This document shows positions 27,670 through 37,223 of a stretch of 64,000 nucleotides of DNA, piece after piece (position 1 is the stretch's first letter; each line of letters starts with the position of its first letter). The stretch is from Reichenbachiella carrageenanivorans (GTDB lineage Bacteria > Bacteroidota > Bacteroidia > Cytophagales > Cyclobacteriaceae): NCBI RefSeq assembly GCF_025639805.1, contig NZ_CP106735.1:3443501-3507500 (forward strand). The letters run 5' to 3'. Made by a program: the position numbers and the translations under genes. The notes under the pieces are model-generated. The model ran no database searches. It was not told where the DNA came from and saw nothing but the letters and a program-made list of their open reading frames with translations.

Positions 27670-28839
27670 ATGCACTATAACCAATCATTTATTATTCTAT
27701 CCTTCAGTGTCTTTTCTTTCTTTCAATGTGAGTCTACGCCCAAAAGCGATACGCAAAGAACCGAAGAAGAAACAACCTCAGAGGAGGTGTTTACTGATGA
27801 GTTGAGCAAAATTCAATTGCCAGAAGGCTTTTCGATCAGTCTGTATTCAGACAATATACCCAACGCCCGATCTATGACAATCAGCCCTGGCGGAACAGTC
27901 TATGTGGGTACACGAAAGGATGACAAGGTATATGCCTTGCAGGATACGAATGGAGATCATGTGGCTGATAAAAAATACATAGTGGCTAAAGACATGAACA
28001 CACCTAATGGTGTGGCTTTTTACAAAGGGGACCTATATATCGCTGAGATTAGTAAAATATGGAAAATTGAAAACATAGAATCCGATTTAGGGAAATTGAA
28101 AGAGCCTGTGCTGATTGCAGACCGATTTCCTAGTGATAAACACCATGGGTGGAAGTACATCGCTTTTGGTCCAGATGGCAAGCTCTACGTTCCTGTAGGT
28201 GCACCGTGCAACATTTGCGAAAGCAAGAAAGAAGTCTATGCCACCATTACTCGCATGAACCCAGATGGATCTGATTTTGAGATTTTTGCCAAGGGGATTC
28301 GTAATACAGTAGGGTTTACTTGGCATCCAGAGACAGGTGAAATGTGGTTTACCGACAATGGTAGAGACATGCTAGGAGATAACATGCCCCCATGCGAGCT
28401 CAACCACGCACCGATGGCTGGGATGCATTTTGGTTATCCCTATTGTCATGGAGGGGACATTGCTGATCCTATACATGGTGGTGAGTATAGTTGTACCGAT
28501 TTTGTGCCGCCCGCACAGAAGCTAGGGCCACACGTAGCGCCACTTGGTTTGAAGTTTTATTCTGGTGATATGTTTCCCGAGGACTACCAAGGAGATATAT
28601 TCATTGCCGAACATGGCTCGTGGAATCGGTCTGAAAAAATAGGCTACCGTATCATGCGAGTGTCTATGGCAGAGGGTAAGGCTACTGGTTATGAGCCTTT
28701 TGTGTACGGTTGGCTCGATGAGGACGAACAAGAGGCTTTTGGCCGTCCAGTAGATGTGCTCATTATGCCAGATGGCTCTATGCTGGTGTCGGACGATAAA
28801 GCAGGAGTGATTTATCGTATTGCCTATACTACCACCTGA
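27670..28839 (+). CDS. PQQ-dependent sugar (sorbosone-type) dehydrogenase family lipoprotein
   Basis: The signal ends in FFQC, a plausible lipobox (Cys about 19). The remainder is a six-bladed beta-propeller of the soluble aldose/sorbosone dehydrogenase family: LPEGFSISLYSDNIPNARSM, GTRKDDKVYAL, DRFPSDKHHGWKYIAFGPDG, GIRNTVGFTWHP, EMWFTDNGRD, FIAEHGSWNRS. Two Cys in PCNICES may form a disulfide. It overlaps the downstream esterase gene by 1 bp. It would act in the periplasm; the substrate is unknown. Confidence 0.88.
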   Translation: MHYNQSFIILSFSVFSFFQCESTPKSDTQRTEEETTSEEVFTDELSKIQLPEGFSISLYSDNIPNARSMTISPGGTVYVGTRKDDKVYALQDTNGDHVADKKYIVAKDMNTPNGVAFYKGDLYIAEISKIWKIENIESDLGKLKEPVLIADRFPSDKHHGWKYIAFGPDGKLYVPVGAPCNICESKKEVYATITRMNPDGSDFEIFAKGIRNTVGFTWHPETGEMWFTDNGRDMLGDNMPPCELNHAPMAGMHFGYPYCHGGDIADPIHGGEYSCTDFVPPAQKLGPHVAPLGLKFYSGDMFPEDYQGDIFIAEHGSWNRSEKIGYRIMRVSMAEGKATGYEPFVYGWLDEDEQEAFGRPVDVLIMPDGSMLVSDDKAGVIYRIAYTTT

Positions 28840-29483
28840 TGGAGTGTCATGTTGATTTTAGTTGCTCTGCGCCATACTATACCCTCAATGAGCTGGGTGG
28901 GCACACCACAGATTTGTGGATCGTGTGTCCTGGCTATGGCCAATTAGCCAAATATTTTATTCGAAGGTTTGATGTTTTTGATTCACAAAAGCATTTTGTG
29001 GTGGCTTTACAGGGCTTGTCTAAGTTTTATTTGCCAGATCAAAAACATGTAGGAGCGAGTTGGATGACCAAGGAAGATAGAGAGACTGAAATGAGAAATC
29101 AGCAGGCTTATTTCGATGCCGTGATGATCGCCGTTCTTCAGGGGCGTGTTTTGAATGATTTTAATATTCACCTCATGGGTTTTTCTCAAGGAGTGTCTAT
29201 GATTAGCCGTATGGCGGCTTATGCCAAGATAGATTTTAAAAACCTAATTCTTTGGGCGGGAGGTTTTCCTCCAGAATTGTCTAAAGCAGATTTTTCTCAC
29301 CTTAGCATGTATGCCAAGCTAAAAGTAGTAATCGGTACCCAAGATGAATTCTACGCTTTGGGTAAAAATTATCAAACTGAAATAGAGAAGATGGAAGTCG
29401 CTATTGGCCTTAAACCAGAGGTGATCACTTTCGAAGGGAAACACGAAGTGCAACGAGAGGTCCTCCAGCGTTGCTTGGAGTGA
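28839..29483 (+). CDS. Alpha/beta hydrolase (phospholipase/carboxylesterase-like)
   Basis: This 214-aa protein has the nucleophile elbow GFSQG (LMGFSQGVSMISRM), a following Asp (IGTQDEF) and catalytic His (EGKHEV), in the order of a serine hydrolase. No signal peptide is present, so it is probably cytoplasmic. Its ATG overlaps the stop of the PQQ-type dehydrogenase by 1 bp, indicating an operon. Confidence 0.88.
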   Translation: MECHVDFSCSAPYYTLNELGGHTTDLWIVCPGYGQLAKYFIRRFDVFDSQKHFVVALQGLSKFYLPDQKHVGASWMTKEDRETEMRNQQAYFDAVMIAVLQGRVLNDFNIHLMGFSQGVSMISRMAAYAKIDFKNLILWAGGFPPELSKADFSHLSMYAKLKVVIGTQDEFYALGKNYQTEIEKMEVAIGLKPEVITFEGKHEVQREVLQRCLE

Positions 29484-29627
29484 TTGATTTTTTATAAAGG
29501 AAGATAGAGAATGAACCCGAAGACTCAAACACTGCAATTTTTCTTTTGACTCTAGCCTCTAGTCATTGTGATTTATTAAAAATGTTTTCAAATTTGTGAT
29601 GATAAAAACATTGGTTTTATTTGAAGC

Positions 29628-29999
29628 GTGATCCAGTTTATTCAAAAATATTTCCTCAAGTCCACCAGTCTTTTGCTGAGCATTTATATGTTGAATCTTT
29701 CTATAGATGCAGCAGACATGGAAGGTCGGTATGATCCGACTGTTAACGAGATTGAGTCTGTTTTTGAATTAGTTTTAGAAGTAATCATGGATCAAGGGGA
29801 TGTTTTGCCTGAGCATGACGAACCCGATCCCGAAACTGAAACGTGTTTTCTAGGCTTGGATCATATTATACCGTCTAGCCCATTTCAGTTCGAAACGATA
29901 CTGCGATACCATATTCACGGTGCAGCGAGTTTTCTTGTTATGAGTTATGAGGATCCTTTCTTAAGCTCTCTAAATCCTCCACCCAAGTCATTTTCCTGA
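29628..29999 (+). CDS. Small secreted acidic protein, conserved Cytophagales type
   Basis: The start is a GTG at 29628; the next in-frame ATG would cut the signal sequence. Residues 1-29 form a signal peptide (YFLKSTSLLLSIYMLNLSIDA). The body has NEIESVFELVLEVIMDQGD and an acidic PEHDEPDPETE; the C-terminus is proline-rich (LNPPPKSFS). From memory, similar short proteins occur in other Cytophagales. No function is known. Confidence 0.6.
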   Translation: MIQFIQKYFLKSTSLLLSIYMLNLSIDAADMEGRYDPTVNEIESVFELVLEVIMDQGDVLPEHDEPDPETETCFLGLDHIIPSSPFQFETILRYHIHGAASFLVMSYEDPFLSSLNPPPKSFS

Positions 30000-30313
30000 T
30001 TTTCTTAGTTAGTAGTATCTAAAAGAAGAAGCCGTAAGAGTTAGACTTCTTTATGTACTATGCCAATTTATTATTTTGTTTTAGCAGAATGCAGGGCGAG
30101 ATACGTCAAGTTTTGAAGGTTGCGAAGTGTGATCGCTTGTCACAATCGTGCAACAACGACCTGCTTCTGTGATTTTAAAAACCTAAGTTGTAAAAAAAGG
30201 AAGGAGTATTCATCCATTTGTGATGGAATATTTATTTCGTGTTTTCTAAGGCTTAATAAAGCACTAAAGCGAACGGTTGAGTTTCCTGAAAATACAACGA
30301 TAAAACTTTGATT
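30000..30313. other. Intergenic region without a convincing gene
   Basis: This 314-bp stretch holds short open frames on both strands (for example 30120-30311) with Cys-rich, irregular composition, which I do not accept as genes. A weak AAGAAG...CTTCTT hairpin at 30023-30051 may end the preceding transcript. No tRNA or clear promoter was found. Confidence 0.5.
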
Positions 30314-30559
30314 ATGGAAAAGATAAATATTGTAGAAATAGATTACGAAGGTCAAACCATACCTCTTGAATCACACAAATTCGAATATCTACCTCGAATT
30401 AATGAACGAATAGTTTTGCGCACATCTAGTGGAGACGCTAAAGTGTATCAGGTGAAGGATATTCACCACACGGTAGCCGAAGGTACAACCGTTTATGTTG
30501 TTAGCGATTATAGATCACTGAATAGCGTATTACAAAGTATCGTGGAAAGTGTTGTGTAA
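30314..30559 (+). CDS. Small hypothetical protein (81 aa)
   Basis: ATG 30314 opens a compact beta-rich protein (KINIVEIDYEGQTIPLESHK ... RIVLRTSSGDAKVYQVKDIHH) with no signal peptide. The GDAKVYQVKDIHHTV pattern resembles small OB- or SH3-like folds, but I cannot assign a family. It is followed by a strong hairpin terminator. Confidence 0.6.
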   Translation: MEKINIVEIDYEGQTIPLESHKFEYLPRINERIVLRTSSGDAKVYQVKDIHHTVAEGTTVYVVSDYRSLNSVLQSIVESVV

Positions 30560-30620
30560 TGAGGAATAGTCATTTGTTGAGCTAATTGATCTCTGAAATC
30601 TAACAAATCTTGTAAAGTGT

Positions 30621-30652
30621 AAAATCGCCTGAACCCTCAGGCGATTTTTGTT
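30621..30652 (+). terminator. Rho-independent terminator
   Basis: AAAATCGCCTGA pairs with TCAGGCGATTTT around a 4-nt loop, followed by TTGTTTGT. The A-run on the left arm could also let it work on the minus strand. Confidence 0.85.
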
Positions 30653-30797
30653 TGTACTCGTCTGGAGTCTGTCAAGACCACTTTTTAAAATTGATATTTG
30701 CACCGTCGAGCACGTTATAGTCCTGTCCATCACATTTTCTGTTTCTTCATTCAAGTATTGTCATTAAGTTGCCGCTTTGAATTATAATGAAAAAAGC

Positions 30798-32630
30798 ATG
30801 GTGACTAGGGGAATACTTGGATTGAGTTTGATTTTTTTTGGATTTGTGGCTATTGCACAACCGGATAGATGGCAGCAGCGAGTAGCATACAAAATGGAGA
30901 TTGATATGGATGCTGAGTCCAATCAATTTTCGGGCACACAAGAACTCACTTATTATAACAACTCTCCAGACACCTTGTTTAAGGTGTATTATCACCTTTA
31001 TTTCAATGCTTTTCAGCCAGGTAGCATGATGGACGTTCGCAGCCGAACGATCTCTGATCCTGACAAAAGAGTGGGTGATCGGATTTACCATTTGGGTGCA
31101 GACGAAATAGGTTATCATAAGATAAATTCTCTTTTTCAAGATGGAAAACCAGTGGATTATTCGATAGACGGCACGGTCATGACTGTGCAATTGGTTGCAC
31201 CCATTATGCCTAATACTAGCGTGGTATTTCGAATGAAATTCGAGAGTCAAGTACCCCTACAAGTGCGTCGTTCTGGTCGAGATAATAAAGAAGGCATTCG
31301 GCTGTCTATGGCACAGTGGTATCCCAAATTAGCAGAATATGACTACTCTGGGTGGCATGCCTATGATTATGTGGGGCGGGAGTTTTACAGCCCATGGGGA
31401 GATTTTGATGTGTCTATCAAAATTGATAACGAATATGTAGTGGCCGCTACTGGATTGCTTAAGGAAGAGATAAATAGAAAGAAGAAAACAACTTATAGAT
31501 ATGCAGCAGAAAACGTACACGATTTTGTTTGGGCAGCAGATCCAGATTATGTACGTAAGGTCGTCAATGTTCGAGATGGATTGGATTTTGAATTTTATTA
31601 CCAGACAGATACGCTAGCCGATCGGTGGGTGGAAATGGAAGATTACATAAAAAAAGCAGTGCCATTTATAGAGGAGCGATGCGGTACGTATCCTTATCCT
31701 GTATATAAGGTGATTCAAGGAGGAGATGGAGGTATGGAATATCCGATGGCAACCCTGATCACAGGACATCGGTCTTTGAAGTCTTTGGTGGGCGTGACGA
31801 TACATGAGTTTTTGCACAGCTGGTATCAGATGGTATTGGGTACCAATGAGAGCTTGTATTATTGGATGGATGAGGGGTTTAACACTTACTATGATAACCT
31901 GACGATGGATTATCTATTCAATGAAAAATATCCGTCAAAAGATTTCATGAAGTCTTCTTATAAATACTATAATCAGATCGTGACAAGTGGATTGGAAGAG
32001 CCAATGACCACCCATGCGGATCATTTCGAAACCAACAAAGCTTATAGCATGGCTTCTTACAGAAAAGGAGGGCTTACCTTGCAAAACTTGTCCTACCTTG
32101 TGGGATCTGAAGCTTTCGATGCAGCTATGTTACGCTATTATAATACCTGGAAGTTTAAACACCCTAACGCTACAGACTTTGAAGTCATTATGGAAAAGGA
32201 GAGTGGGCTAGAGCTGTCTTGGTTTTTCAATTATTGGATTCAATCTGCTAAAACGATAGACTATGCGGTGGCTGATGTGAGCATGGAAAGCAAGGGGACA
32301 TCGATTGCACTCACACGCAAAGGCTACATACCCATGCCGCTAGATGTGCTAGTTACGCTCAAAGGAGGCGAGCAGCTGAGTTATCATATTCCGTTAGGAA
32401 TGACTCGAGGCCACCGTCCATTGGCAAAAGGTGAAATTTTGATGACTGAGTGGAAATGGGTAAACCCTTATTACTCTTTTATCATAGATGTGGCTAAAGA
32501 TCAAATAGAATCTGTAGAGATAGACCCAAGTCAGCGTATGACAGACCTTGATTTTCAAAATAATAAGTACCCAAATAGTAATAATGAAGTAGAAATACAA
32601 GGGAAGCCCGAGAAACTGGAGAATAACTAG
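30798..32630 (+). CDS. Secreted M1 family zinc metallopeptidase
   Basis: A signal peptide (about 1-20, ending VAIAQ) precedes an N-terminal beta domain and the gluzincin catalytic domain: GGMEYP (311-316), HEFLH (336-340, Glu337 catalytic) and the third zinc ligand Glu359 in YWMDEGFN. It is expected to be an exported aminopeptidase. I use ATG 30798; the frame upstream extends only to a TTG. The C-terminal part lacks the ERAP1-like helical repeat, as in many Bacteroidetes members. Confidence 0.92.
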   Translation: MVTRGILGLSLIFFGFVAIAQPDRWQQRVAYKMEIDMDAESNQFSGTQELTYYNNSPDTLFKVYYHLYFNAFQPGSMMDVRSRTISDPDKRVGDRIYHLGADEIGYHKINSLFQDGKPVDYSIDGTVMTVQLVAPIMPNTSVVFRMKFESQVPLQVRRSGRDNKEGIRLSMAQWYPKLAEYDYSGWHAYDYVGREFYSPWGDFDVSIKIDNEYVVAATGLLKEEINRKKKTTYRYAAENVHDFVWAADPDYVRKVVNVRDGLDFEFYYQTDTLADRWVEMEDYIKKAVPFIEERCGTYPYPVYKVIQGGDGGMEYPMATLITGHRSLKSLVGVTIHEFLHSWYQMVLGTNESLYYWMDEGFNTYYDNLTMDYLFNEKYPSKDFMKSSYKYYNQIVTSGLEEPMTTHADHFETNKAYSMASYRKGGLTLQNLSYLVGSEAFDAAMLRYYNTWKFKHPNATDFEVIMEKESGLELSWFFNYWIQSAKTIDYAVADVSMESKGTSIALTRKGYIPMPLDVLVTLKGGEQLSYHIPLGMTRGHRPLAKGEILMTEWKWVNPYYSFIIDVAKDQIESVEIDPSQRMTDLDFQNNKYPNSNNEVEIQGKPEKLENN

Positions 32631-32663
32631 TAGATTTGGGCTCGATCAATAAGAATAACTACA

Positions 32664-33887
32664 TTGAAATTTAAAGAAGTTGGTATTCATCCTCCCGTAT
32701 TGGATGGAGTAGATGCCATGGGTTTTGAAAATACGACTCCGATTCAGGAGAAAGCTATTCCCATCATATTAGAAAAGAAAGATCTCATCGCTTGCGCGCA
32801 AACGGGTACAGGTAAGACCGCCGCCTTTTTGCTGCCTACAATGCAGCAAATCCACGATCAGGCCGATCATGGAAATATTGATGCATTGGTGGTCGTCCCT
32901 ACTCGGGAGCTAGCCATTCAGATCGACCAACAGATCCAAGGGTTGGGGTATTTTGTAGACATTAGTTCTGTCGCTGTATATGGTGGTGGAGATGGTGTCA
33001 GCTGGGAGGTGCAGAAAAAGGCACTGCTCAAAGGAGCCAATATCGTCATCGCTACACCAGGCCGTATGATCGCCCACCTCAACCAAGAGTATGTAGACCT
33101 ATCGAAGGTGAAGCATTTCATCTTGGACGAAGCCGATCGTATGCTCGATATGGGATTTTATGATGACCTCAAAAAGATCATGAAGTTCATTCCTAAGGAT
33201 TGTCAGCGGCTCATGTTTTCGGCTACCATGCCACCAAAGATCCGTACGCTCGCCAAGGAGATACTAAACGAGCCAGAAGAAGTCAGTATTGCGATATCTA
33301 AGCCCTCAGAGAATATTCTTCAAGGTGCATTTATGATTCACGATGGACAGAAATCTGCTTTGATTCACCATATATTCTCTGCCAAGAAAATGGACAGTGT
33401 GATTGTATTCCTTTCTCGCAAGAGCGAAGTGGACAAGATCGCACGTGAGATCTCCAAGCTAGGGGTGAATGCGGCACCTATTCACTCTGGACTAGAGCAG
33501 TCCAAGCGCGAGTCGGTATTACAAGACTTTATCAATAAGAAAATCAACGTACTCGTAGCTACAGATGTGATGAGCCGTGGTATCGATATCAAAGGGATCG
33601 ATATGGTGATCAACTACAATGTACCAGGCGATGCCGCAGATTATGTGCATAGAATTGGTCGTACAGGACGGGCTGATGCCAATGGTGTAGCCTTTACGTT
33701 CGTAAACGAAGAGGACATGTACAACTTCTCCAATATCGAAACACTGATCGGAAAGGAAATACAGAAGATAAGGCTGCCAGAGCACATCGGCGAAGGACCA
33801 GTGTATAATCCAAAGCAGCGATCGTTTAAGCCAAGAGGCGGTAGCAGTGGTGGAAGCAAAGGAAAACGCAGACCTCCAAAGAAATAA
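32664..33887 (+). CDS. DEAD-box RNA helicase (RhlE type)
   Basis: All helicase motifs are visible: Q motif (GFENTTPIQ), AQTGTGKT (45-52), PTRELA, DEAD in LDEADRMLDMGF, SAT, and HRIGRTGR, followed by a short basic Gly-rich tail (RGGSSGGSKGKRRPPKK). It starts at TTG 32664: the upstream frame has a stop at 32649 and the next ATG (32718) would delete the conserved N-terminal FKEVGIHPPVLDG. It probably acts in RNA remodelling and ribosome assembly. Confidence 0.92.
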   Translation: MKFKEVGIHPPVLDGVDAMGFENTTPIQEKAIPIILEKKDLIACAQTGTGKTAAFLLPTMQQIHDQADHGNIDALVVVPTRELAIQIDQQIQGLGYFVDISSVAVYGGGDGVSWEVQKKALLKGANIVIATPGRMIAHLNQEYVDLSKVKHFILDEADRMLDMGFYDDLKKIMKFIPKDCQRLMFSATMPPKIRTLAKEILNEPEEVSIAISKPSENILQGAFMIHDGQKSALIHHIFSAKKMDSVIVFLSRKSEVDKIAREISKLGVNAAPIHSGLEQSKRESVLQDFINKKINVLVATDVMSRGIDIKGIDMVINYNVPGDAADYVHRIGRTGRADANGVAFTFVNEEDMYNFSNIETLIGKEIQKIRLPEHIGEGPVYNPKQRSFKPRGGSSGGSKGKRRPPKK

Positions 33888-33909
33888 GCAGACATCCCTT
33901 CTTTGCACT

Positions 33910-34027
33910 AAAATAATTAGTAAATTCTTTTGCTGGCTGAAATAATATTGCTAATTTTATTGTCATTAGCGCTAATTAATAAATCAATCCACAGGTTTAA
34001 TTAATTTAATGACAAAATAATTAGTAA
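33910..34027. repeat. 14-bp direct repeat flanking a 12-bp palindrome
   Basis: AAAATAATTAGTAA occurs exactly at 33910-33923 and 34014-34027 (the second copy runs into the ATG at 34027). Between them lies the perfect palindrome ATTAGCGCTAAT (33965-33976). The XRE/S24 regulator encoded just downstream is a candidate binder. Confidence 0.55.
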
Positions 34028-34308
34028 TGGAAACATATACAGTAGGAGGAGAATACAAGCTAAAGCTTACGTCTAAGAAATTGAAATCGGGCAAGTGTCA
34101 AGTAAAATTTCATGCATCGGTACTACATACCAAAAAGATGTACGGTTATGTATTGGCAGACTCCGGGGAGACCTTGAGGCAAGTCGTAGAAAAAATCATC
34201 AAACGCCTCGATCAGCTTAAAAACAGAGAAAATTTTCATCACATTAACCTATATTCTATAGGCAAGTACAGCACTAACGATACGGGTATGGTGCTATTCG
34301 ATGCTTAA
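34027..34308 (+). CDS. Hypothetical protein (93 aa) upstream of an S24 regulator
   Basis: A small basic protein without signal peptide (YKLKLTSKKLKSGKCQVKFHA, TLRQVVEKIIKRLDQLKNRE) and no recognised family. It lies 53 bp upstream of the LexA-like regulator on the same strand, so it is probably cotranscribed. Confidence 0.6.
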   Translation: METYTVGGEYKLKLTSKKLKSGKCQVKFHASVLHTKKMYGYVLADSGETLRQVVEKIIKRLDQLKNRENFHHINLYSIGKYSTNDTGMVLFDA

Positions 34309-34361
34309 TAATAGAAATAATTGTGAGGTTCTATTAAGTTTGTTATCAATTCAATCTGAAC

Positions 34362-35156
34362 ATGGGAGTAGCTAAGGTAAACGACAACATAAAGTTCTTA
34401 AGAAAGAAATTTGGGTACACGCAAGAGACATTTGCAGAAGCGATTGGTATCAAACGATCGCTAGTAGGGGCTTATGAAGAGGGGCGTGCTGATCCTCGGC
34501 TCAACAACCTACTTCGCATGTCTGAAGTGTTTAATGTGAGTGTAGATACATTGATTAGTAAAGTGGTCAGTGAGTTGTCTGATGATGAGCTGCACCAGTC
34601 GGATGCGGGAGGGAGTGCTCGTGTGCTTGCCATTACGGTAGACCAAGACGATAATGAGAATATTGAACTCATTCCTCAGAAGGCCTCAGCTGGCTATATG
34701 AATGGCTATGCAGATCCTACCTATATCGAAAATATGCCTAAGTTTCAATTGCCCATGTTGCCCAAAAATGCAACCTATCGCGCTTTTGAATTGTCTGGTG
34801 ATTCTATGCTGCCCTTGCAGCCAGGGACGGTAATAATAGGCGAATACATAGAGAATATTGCCCATATCAAAAATGGAAAAACCTATGTGTTGCTGAGCAA
34901 AGAAGAAGGAATTGTATACAAGCGTGTATTCAACTATGTCGATGAAAATGGTAAGTTGTTTCTCGTTTCGGACAATAAGTCCTATTCTCCATATCAAGTA
35001 GACGCCAAAGATATTTTAGAAGTATGGGAGTCAAAAGCTTACATTAGTATCAATTTTCCAGATGCTAATGGCAAAGGAGACTTAACTATGGAAGAACTAT
35101 CAGGTATTGTAAAAAACCTTCAGAACGAAATTATCAAGCTGAAAGATGCTAAGTAA
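34362..35156 (+). CDS. LexA-like XRE/S24 family transcriptional regulator
   Basis: An N-terminal XRE helix-turn-helix (about 8-66; YTQETFAEAIGIKRSLVGAY) is joined to a C-terminal S24 peptidase domain with the Ala110-Gly111 cleavage site (KASAGY), Ser148 (SGDSM) and Lys187 (VYKRV). All catalytic features of a self-cleaving repressor are present, so RecA-stimulated autoproteolysis is possible, though Bacteroidetes homologues are not proven SOS regulators. It is convergent with the histidine kinase gene at 35200. Confidence 0.9.
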   Translation: MGVAKVNDNIKFLRKKFGYTQETFAEAIGIKRSLVGAYEEGRADPRLNNLLRMSEVFNVSVDTLISKVVSELSDDELHQSDAGGSARVLAITVDQDDNENIELIPQKASAGYMNGYADPTYIENMPKFQLPMLPKNATYRAFELSGDSMLPLQPGTVIIGEYIENIAHIKNGKTYVLLSKEEGIVYKRVFNYVDENGKLFLVSDNKSYSPYQVDAKDILEVWESKAYISINFPDANGKGDLTMEELSGIVKNLQNEIIKLKDAK

Positions 35157-35199
35157 TAGGTAATGCCCTTTTGTATAAGCGTACTGTTGCAGATTGGAT

Positions 35200-36465
35200 T
35201 TATGTAGGAAAATCAAGAGTGATCGTATGTATGTCTGCGTTGTTGATATATCGGATGTTAACATTATAATACTCGCATATTTTTTTCACTATTGCTAAAC
35301 CGAGTCCTAGAGAAGCAGACGATTGGTTATGTTTCTTGAATCGTTCAAATAGTTGTTCAGGTCTCACTTCTAATGTACTTCCAGTATTAGATATTTCTAA
35401 CCTTTTCTTTTGTGTCGTAATCTTGATATAGCCTGATGGCTGATTGTGCTTGATAGTGTTTTTAATCAAATTGCCTATCAGTATATCTGCCAGTGTGGGG
35501 TTGATCTCTGTTATTAGGTCACTGATGCTATTGAAGGCAACTTTGAGTTCCTTAATGTCTGTAAATTCCTCATATTCATTTAGTTTGGATTGGATTAGCT
35601 CATTGAGATTCACAGTTTCATGAGTGTAAAATTGACCATTGTCAATTTTGGAAAGCAGCAGCAGCCCTTGATGCAATTTGGATAGCCGAATAGTAGATTT
35701 GTGAATGTCCTCTATCCAATACATTTGTTTATCAGTGAAGTTTTTCCCTTGAATCAATTCTTCAATGCGAGTGGTGATTAGAGCTAGTGGTGTTTGAATT
35801 TCGTGTGCTGCATTTTCAGTAAACTCTTTTAAGTTTTGATAATCTACAGCGATTTTGTTAGTCATTTTTTCTAATACTTCATTGAGTTCGTTAAACTCGT
35901 AAATATCAGTATTGTCCATAGTTAGCCCAGCGCCCTGACTAATTTCAAATGCTTTCAAATTCGATAATGATTGGTAAAAAGGTTTCCAGACTTTCTTGGA
36001 TATGCGTCGCTGCAGCAGGATCAAAATGATTAGCCCGAAACTCACAAGGATAAGCATGGTTGTAGTTATAAACGTAAGGAGCTTATTGGATTCTATGAGT
36101 GATTTTCTGATGTTGACTTCGTAAGGCTGATCTCCTATGGTGGTGTAAAAGCTATATTGGCGGAATGGGTCAATTTGGTCACTGTATCGGCTTACAAATA
36201 AAGTATCAGCAAATTCAACTAATGGAGTGAGCGTATCCTTGACTTCTTTTAGTTCAATTTTGTTTTCCACAAAATAGCAGCTGGCTTCCCATACACCCTG
36301 TTCGGCAACATAGTGCTCAAAATCTTGCCTTTCGACCTTGAGTCGATATTCAACCTCTTCGTAAATGACATATTCTGTAACGGAATAAAAGACGATAGCA
36401 ATCACTAAATAGGCGATGATCGAAAAAAGAATATATTGTCGATTGGTGCGTGTGAGTAGCTTCAT
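35200..36465 (-). CDS. Sensor histidine kinase of the RND efflux locus
   Basis: Two transmembrane helices (about 11-30 and 130-151) flank a periplasmic sensor of about 100 residues. HisKA has His221 (ENAAHEIQTPLALI); HATPase_c shows IGNLIKNTIKHN and GLGLAIVK. There is no strong HAMP motif. It overlaps its response regulator by 4 bp (ATGA). The pair is divergent from a tripartite RND efflux operon, which it probably controls. Confidence 0.93.
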   Translation of the reverse strand: MKLLTRTNRQYILFSIIAYLVIAIVFYSVTEYVIYEEVEYRLKVERQDFEHYVAEQGVWEASCYFVENKIELKEVKDTLTPLVEFADTLFVSRYSDQIDPFRQYSFYTTIGDQPYEVNIRKSLIESNKLLTFITTTMLILVSFGLIILILLQRRISKKVWKPFYQSLSNLKAFEISQGAGLTMDNTDIYEFNELNEVLEKMTNKIAVDYQNLKEFTENAAHEIQTPLALITTRIEELIQGKNFTDKQMYWIEDIHKSTIRLSKLHQGLLLLSKIDNGQFYTHETVNLNELIQSKLNEYEEFTDIKELKVAFNSISDLITEINPTLADILIGNLIKNTIKHNQPSGYIKITTQKKRLEISNTGSTLEVRPEQLFERFKKHNQSSASLGLGLAIVKKICEYYNVNIRYINNADIHTITLDFPT

Positions 36466-37139
36466 TCTAGACCAAATTTATAACCGATGCCGTAGATAGT
36501 TTGTATGTAGTCGTTGCACCCACTTTCGGTTAGTTTTTTTCTAAGATTTTTTATTTGAGAATAAAGCATATCAAATGAATCGGAAGAATCAATATAATCG
36601 CCATATAGGTGCTCGGCAATAGCTGGTTTGGTCAAAACCACGTTGATATTGGAGATGAAGTACATGAGTAAGTCAAATTCTTTTCTCGACAGGACAACAT
36701 TTGAGTTGTTGGCAAATACTTTACGAGAGTTTAGGTTGATATTGATTTCTTTATAAGTCATTTCATTTGTGCCGCCGAATTGCCGTCTTCGAATTAATGA
36801 TTTAACTCTGGCATTTAGTTCCGATAAATGAAAGGGCTTGATTAGGTAGTCATCAGATCCAATTTCTAATCCTCTGATTTTGTCTTCTAAAGCATTGCGG
36901 GCAGAGATGATGATAATGCCAGTAGACACATCTTTAGATTTGATATACGATACAATATCAAACCCAGTTCCATTAGGAAGGTTGAGATCTACAATAGCAC
37001 AGTCGTAGTTGTAAAGACTGATTTTTTCATGAGCCAGATTGAATTCGTCTGCTGTTTCTACAACAAAACCTTCTTTAGACAGATACTCCGAAATACTTTC
37101 GGCAAGCCCTTTTTCATCTTCAACAACCAAAATTTTCAC
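36462..37139 (-). CDS. OmpR/PhoB family response regulator of the RND efflux locus
   Basis: Receiver domain with Glu7/Asp8/Glu9, phospho-acceptor Asp51 (CAIVDLNLPNGTG) and Lys in LIKPFHL; C-terminal winged helix with SRKEFDLLMYF and YSQIKNLRKKL. The start is a GTG at 37139, directly followed by KILVVEDE. It is divergent from the TolC gene across 137 bp. Confidence 0.93.
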   Translation of the reverse strand: MKILVVEDEKGLAESISEYLSKEGFVVETADEFNLAHEKISLYNYDCAIVDLNLPNGTGFDIVSYIKSKDVSTGIIIISARNALEDKIRGLEIGSDDYLIKPFHLSELNARVKSLIRRRQFGGTNEMTYKEININLNSRKVFANNSNVVLSRKEFDLLMYFISNINVVLTKPAIAEHLYGDYIDSSDSFDMLYSQIKNLRKKLTESGCNDYIQTIYGIGYKFGLE

Positions 37140-37223
37140 GCGTACTTTCTTTTAAAACTAGACCGTAAATATAGGATTTGAATTCTGTAAACATTTTGGA
37201 ATTTGCGCTTTCTAGATTCCCAA

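Noticed and set aside
30120..30311. 63-codon open frame in the 30.0-30.3 kb gap
   Set aside because: Irregular Cys-rich composition, no ribosome binding site, and an overlapping opposite frame of similar quality; probably noncoding.
30787..30804. ATGAAAAAAGCATGGTGA just before the M1 peptidase gene, possible frameshifted start
   Set aside because: The in-frame ATG at 30798 already gives a complete signal peptide, so no frameshift is needed.
31614..31817. Antisense frames inside the M1 peptidase gene
   Set aside because: Shadows of a well-conserved gene with its zinc-binding motif on the plus strand.
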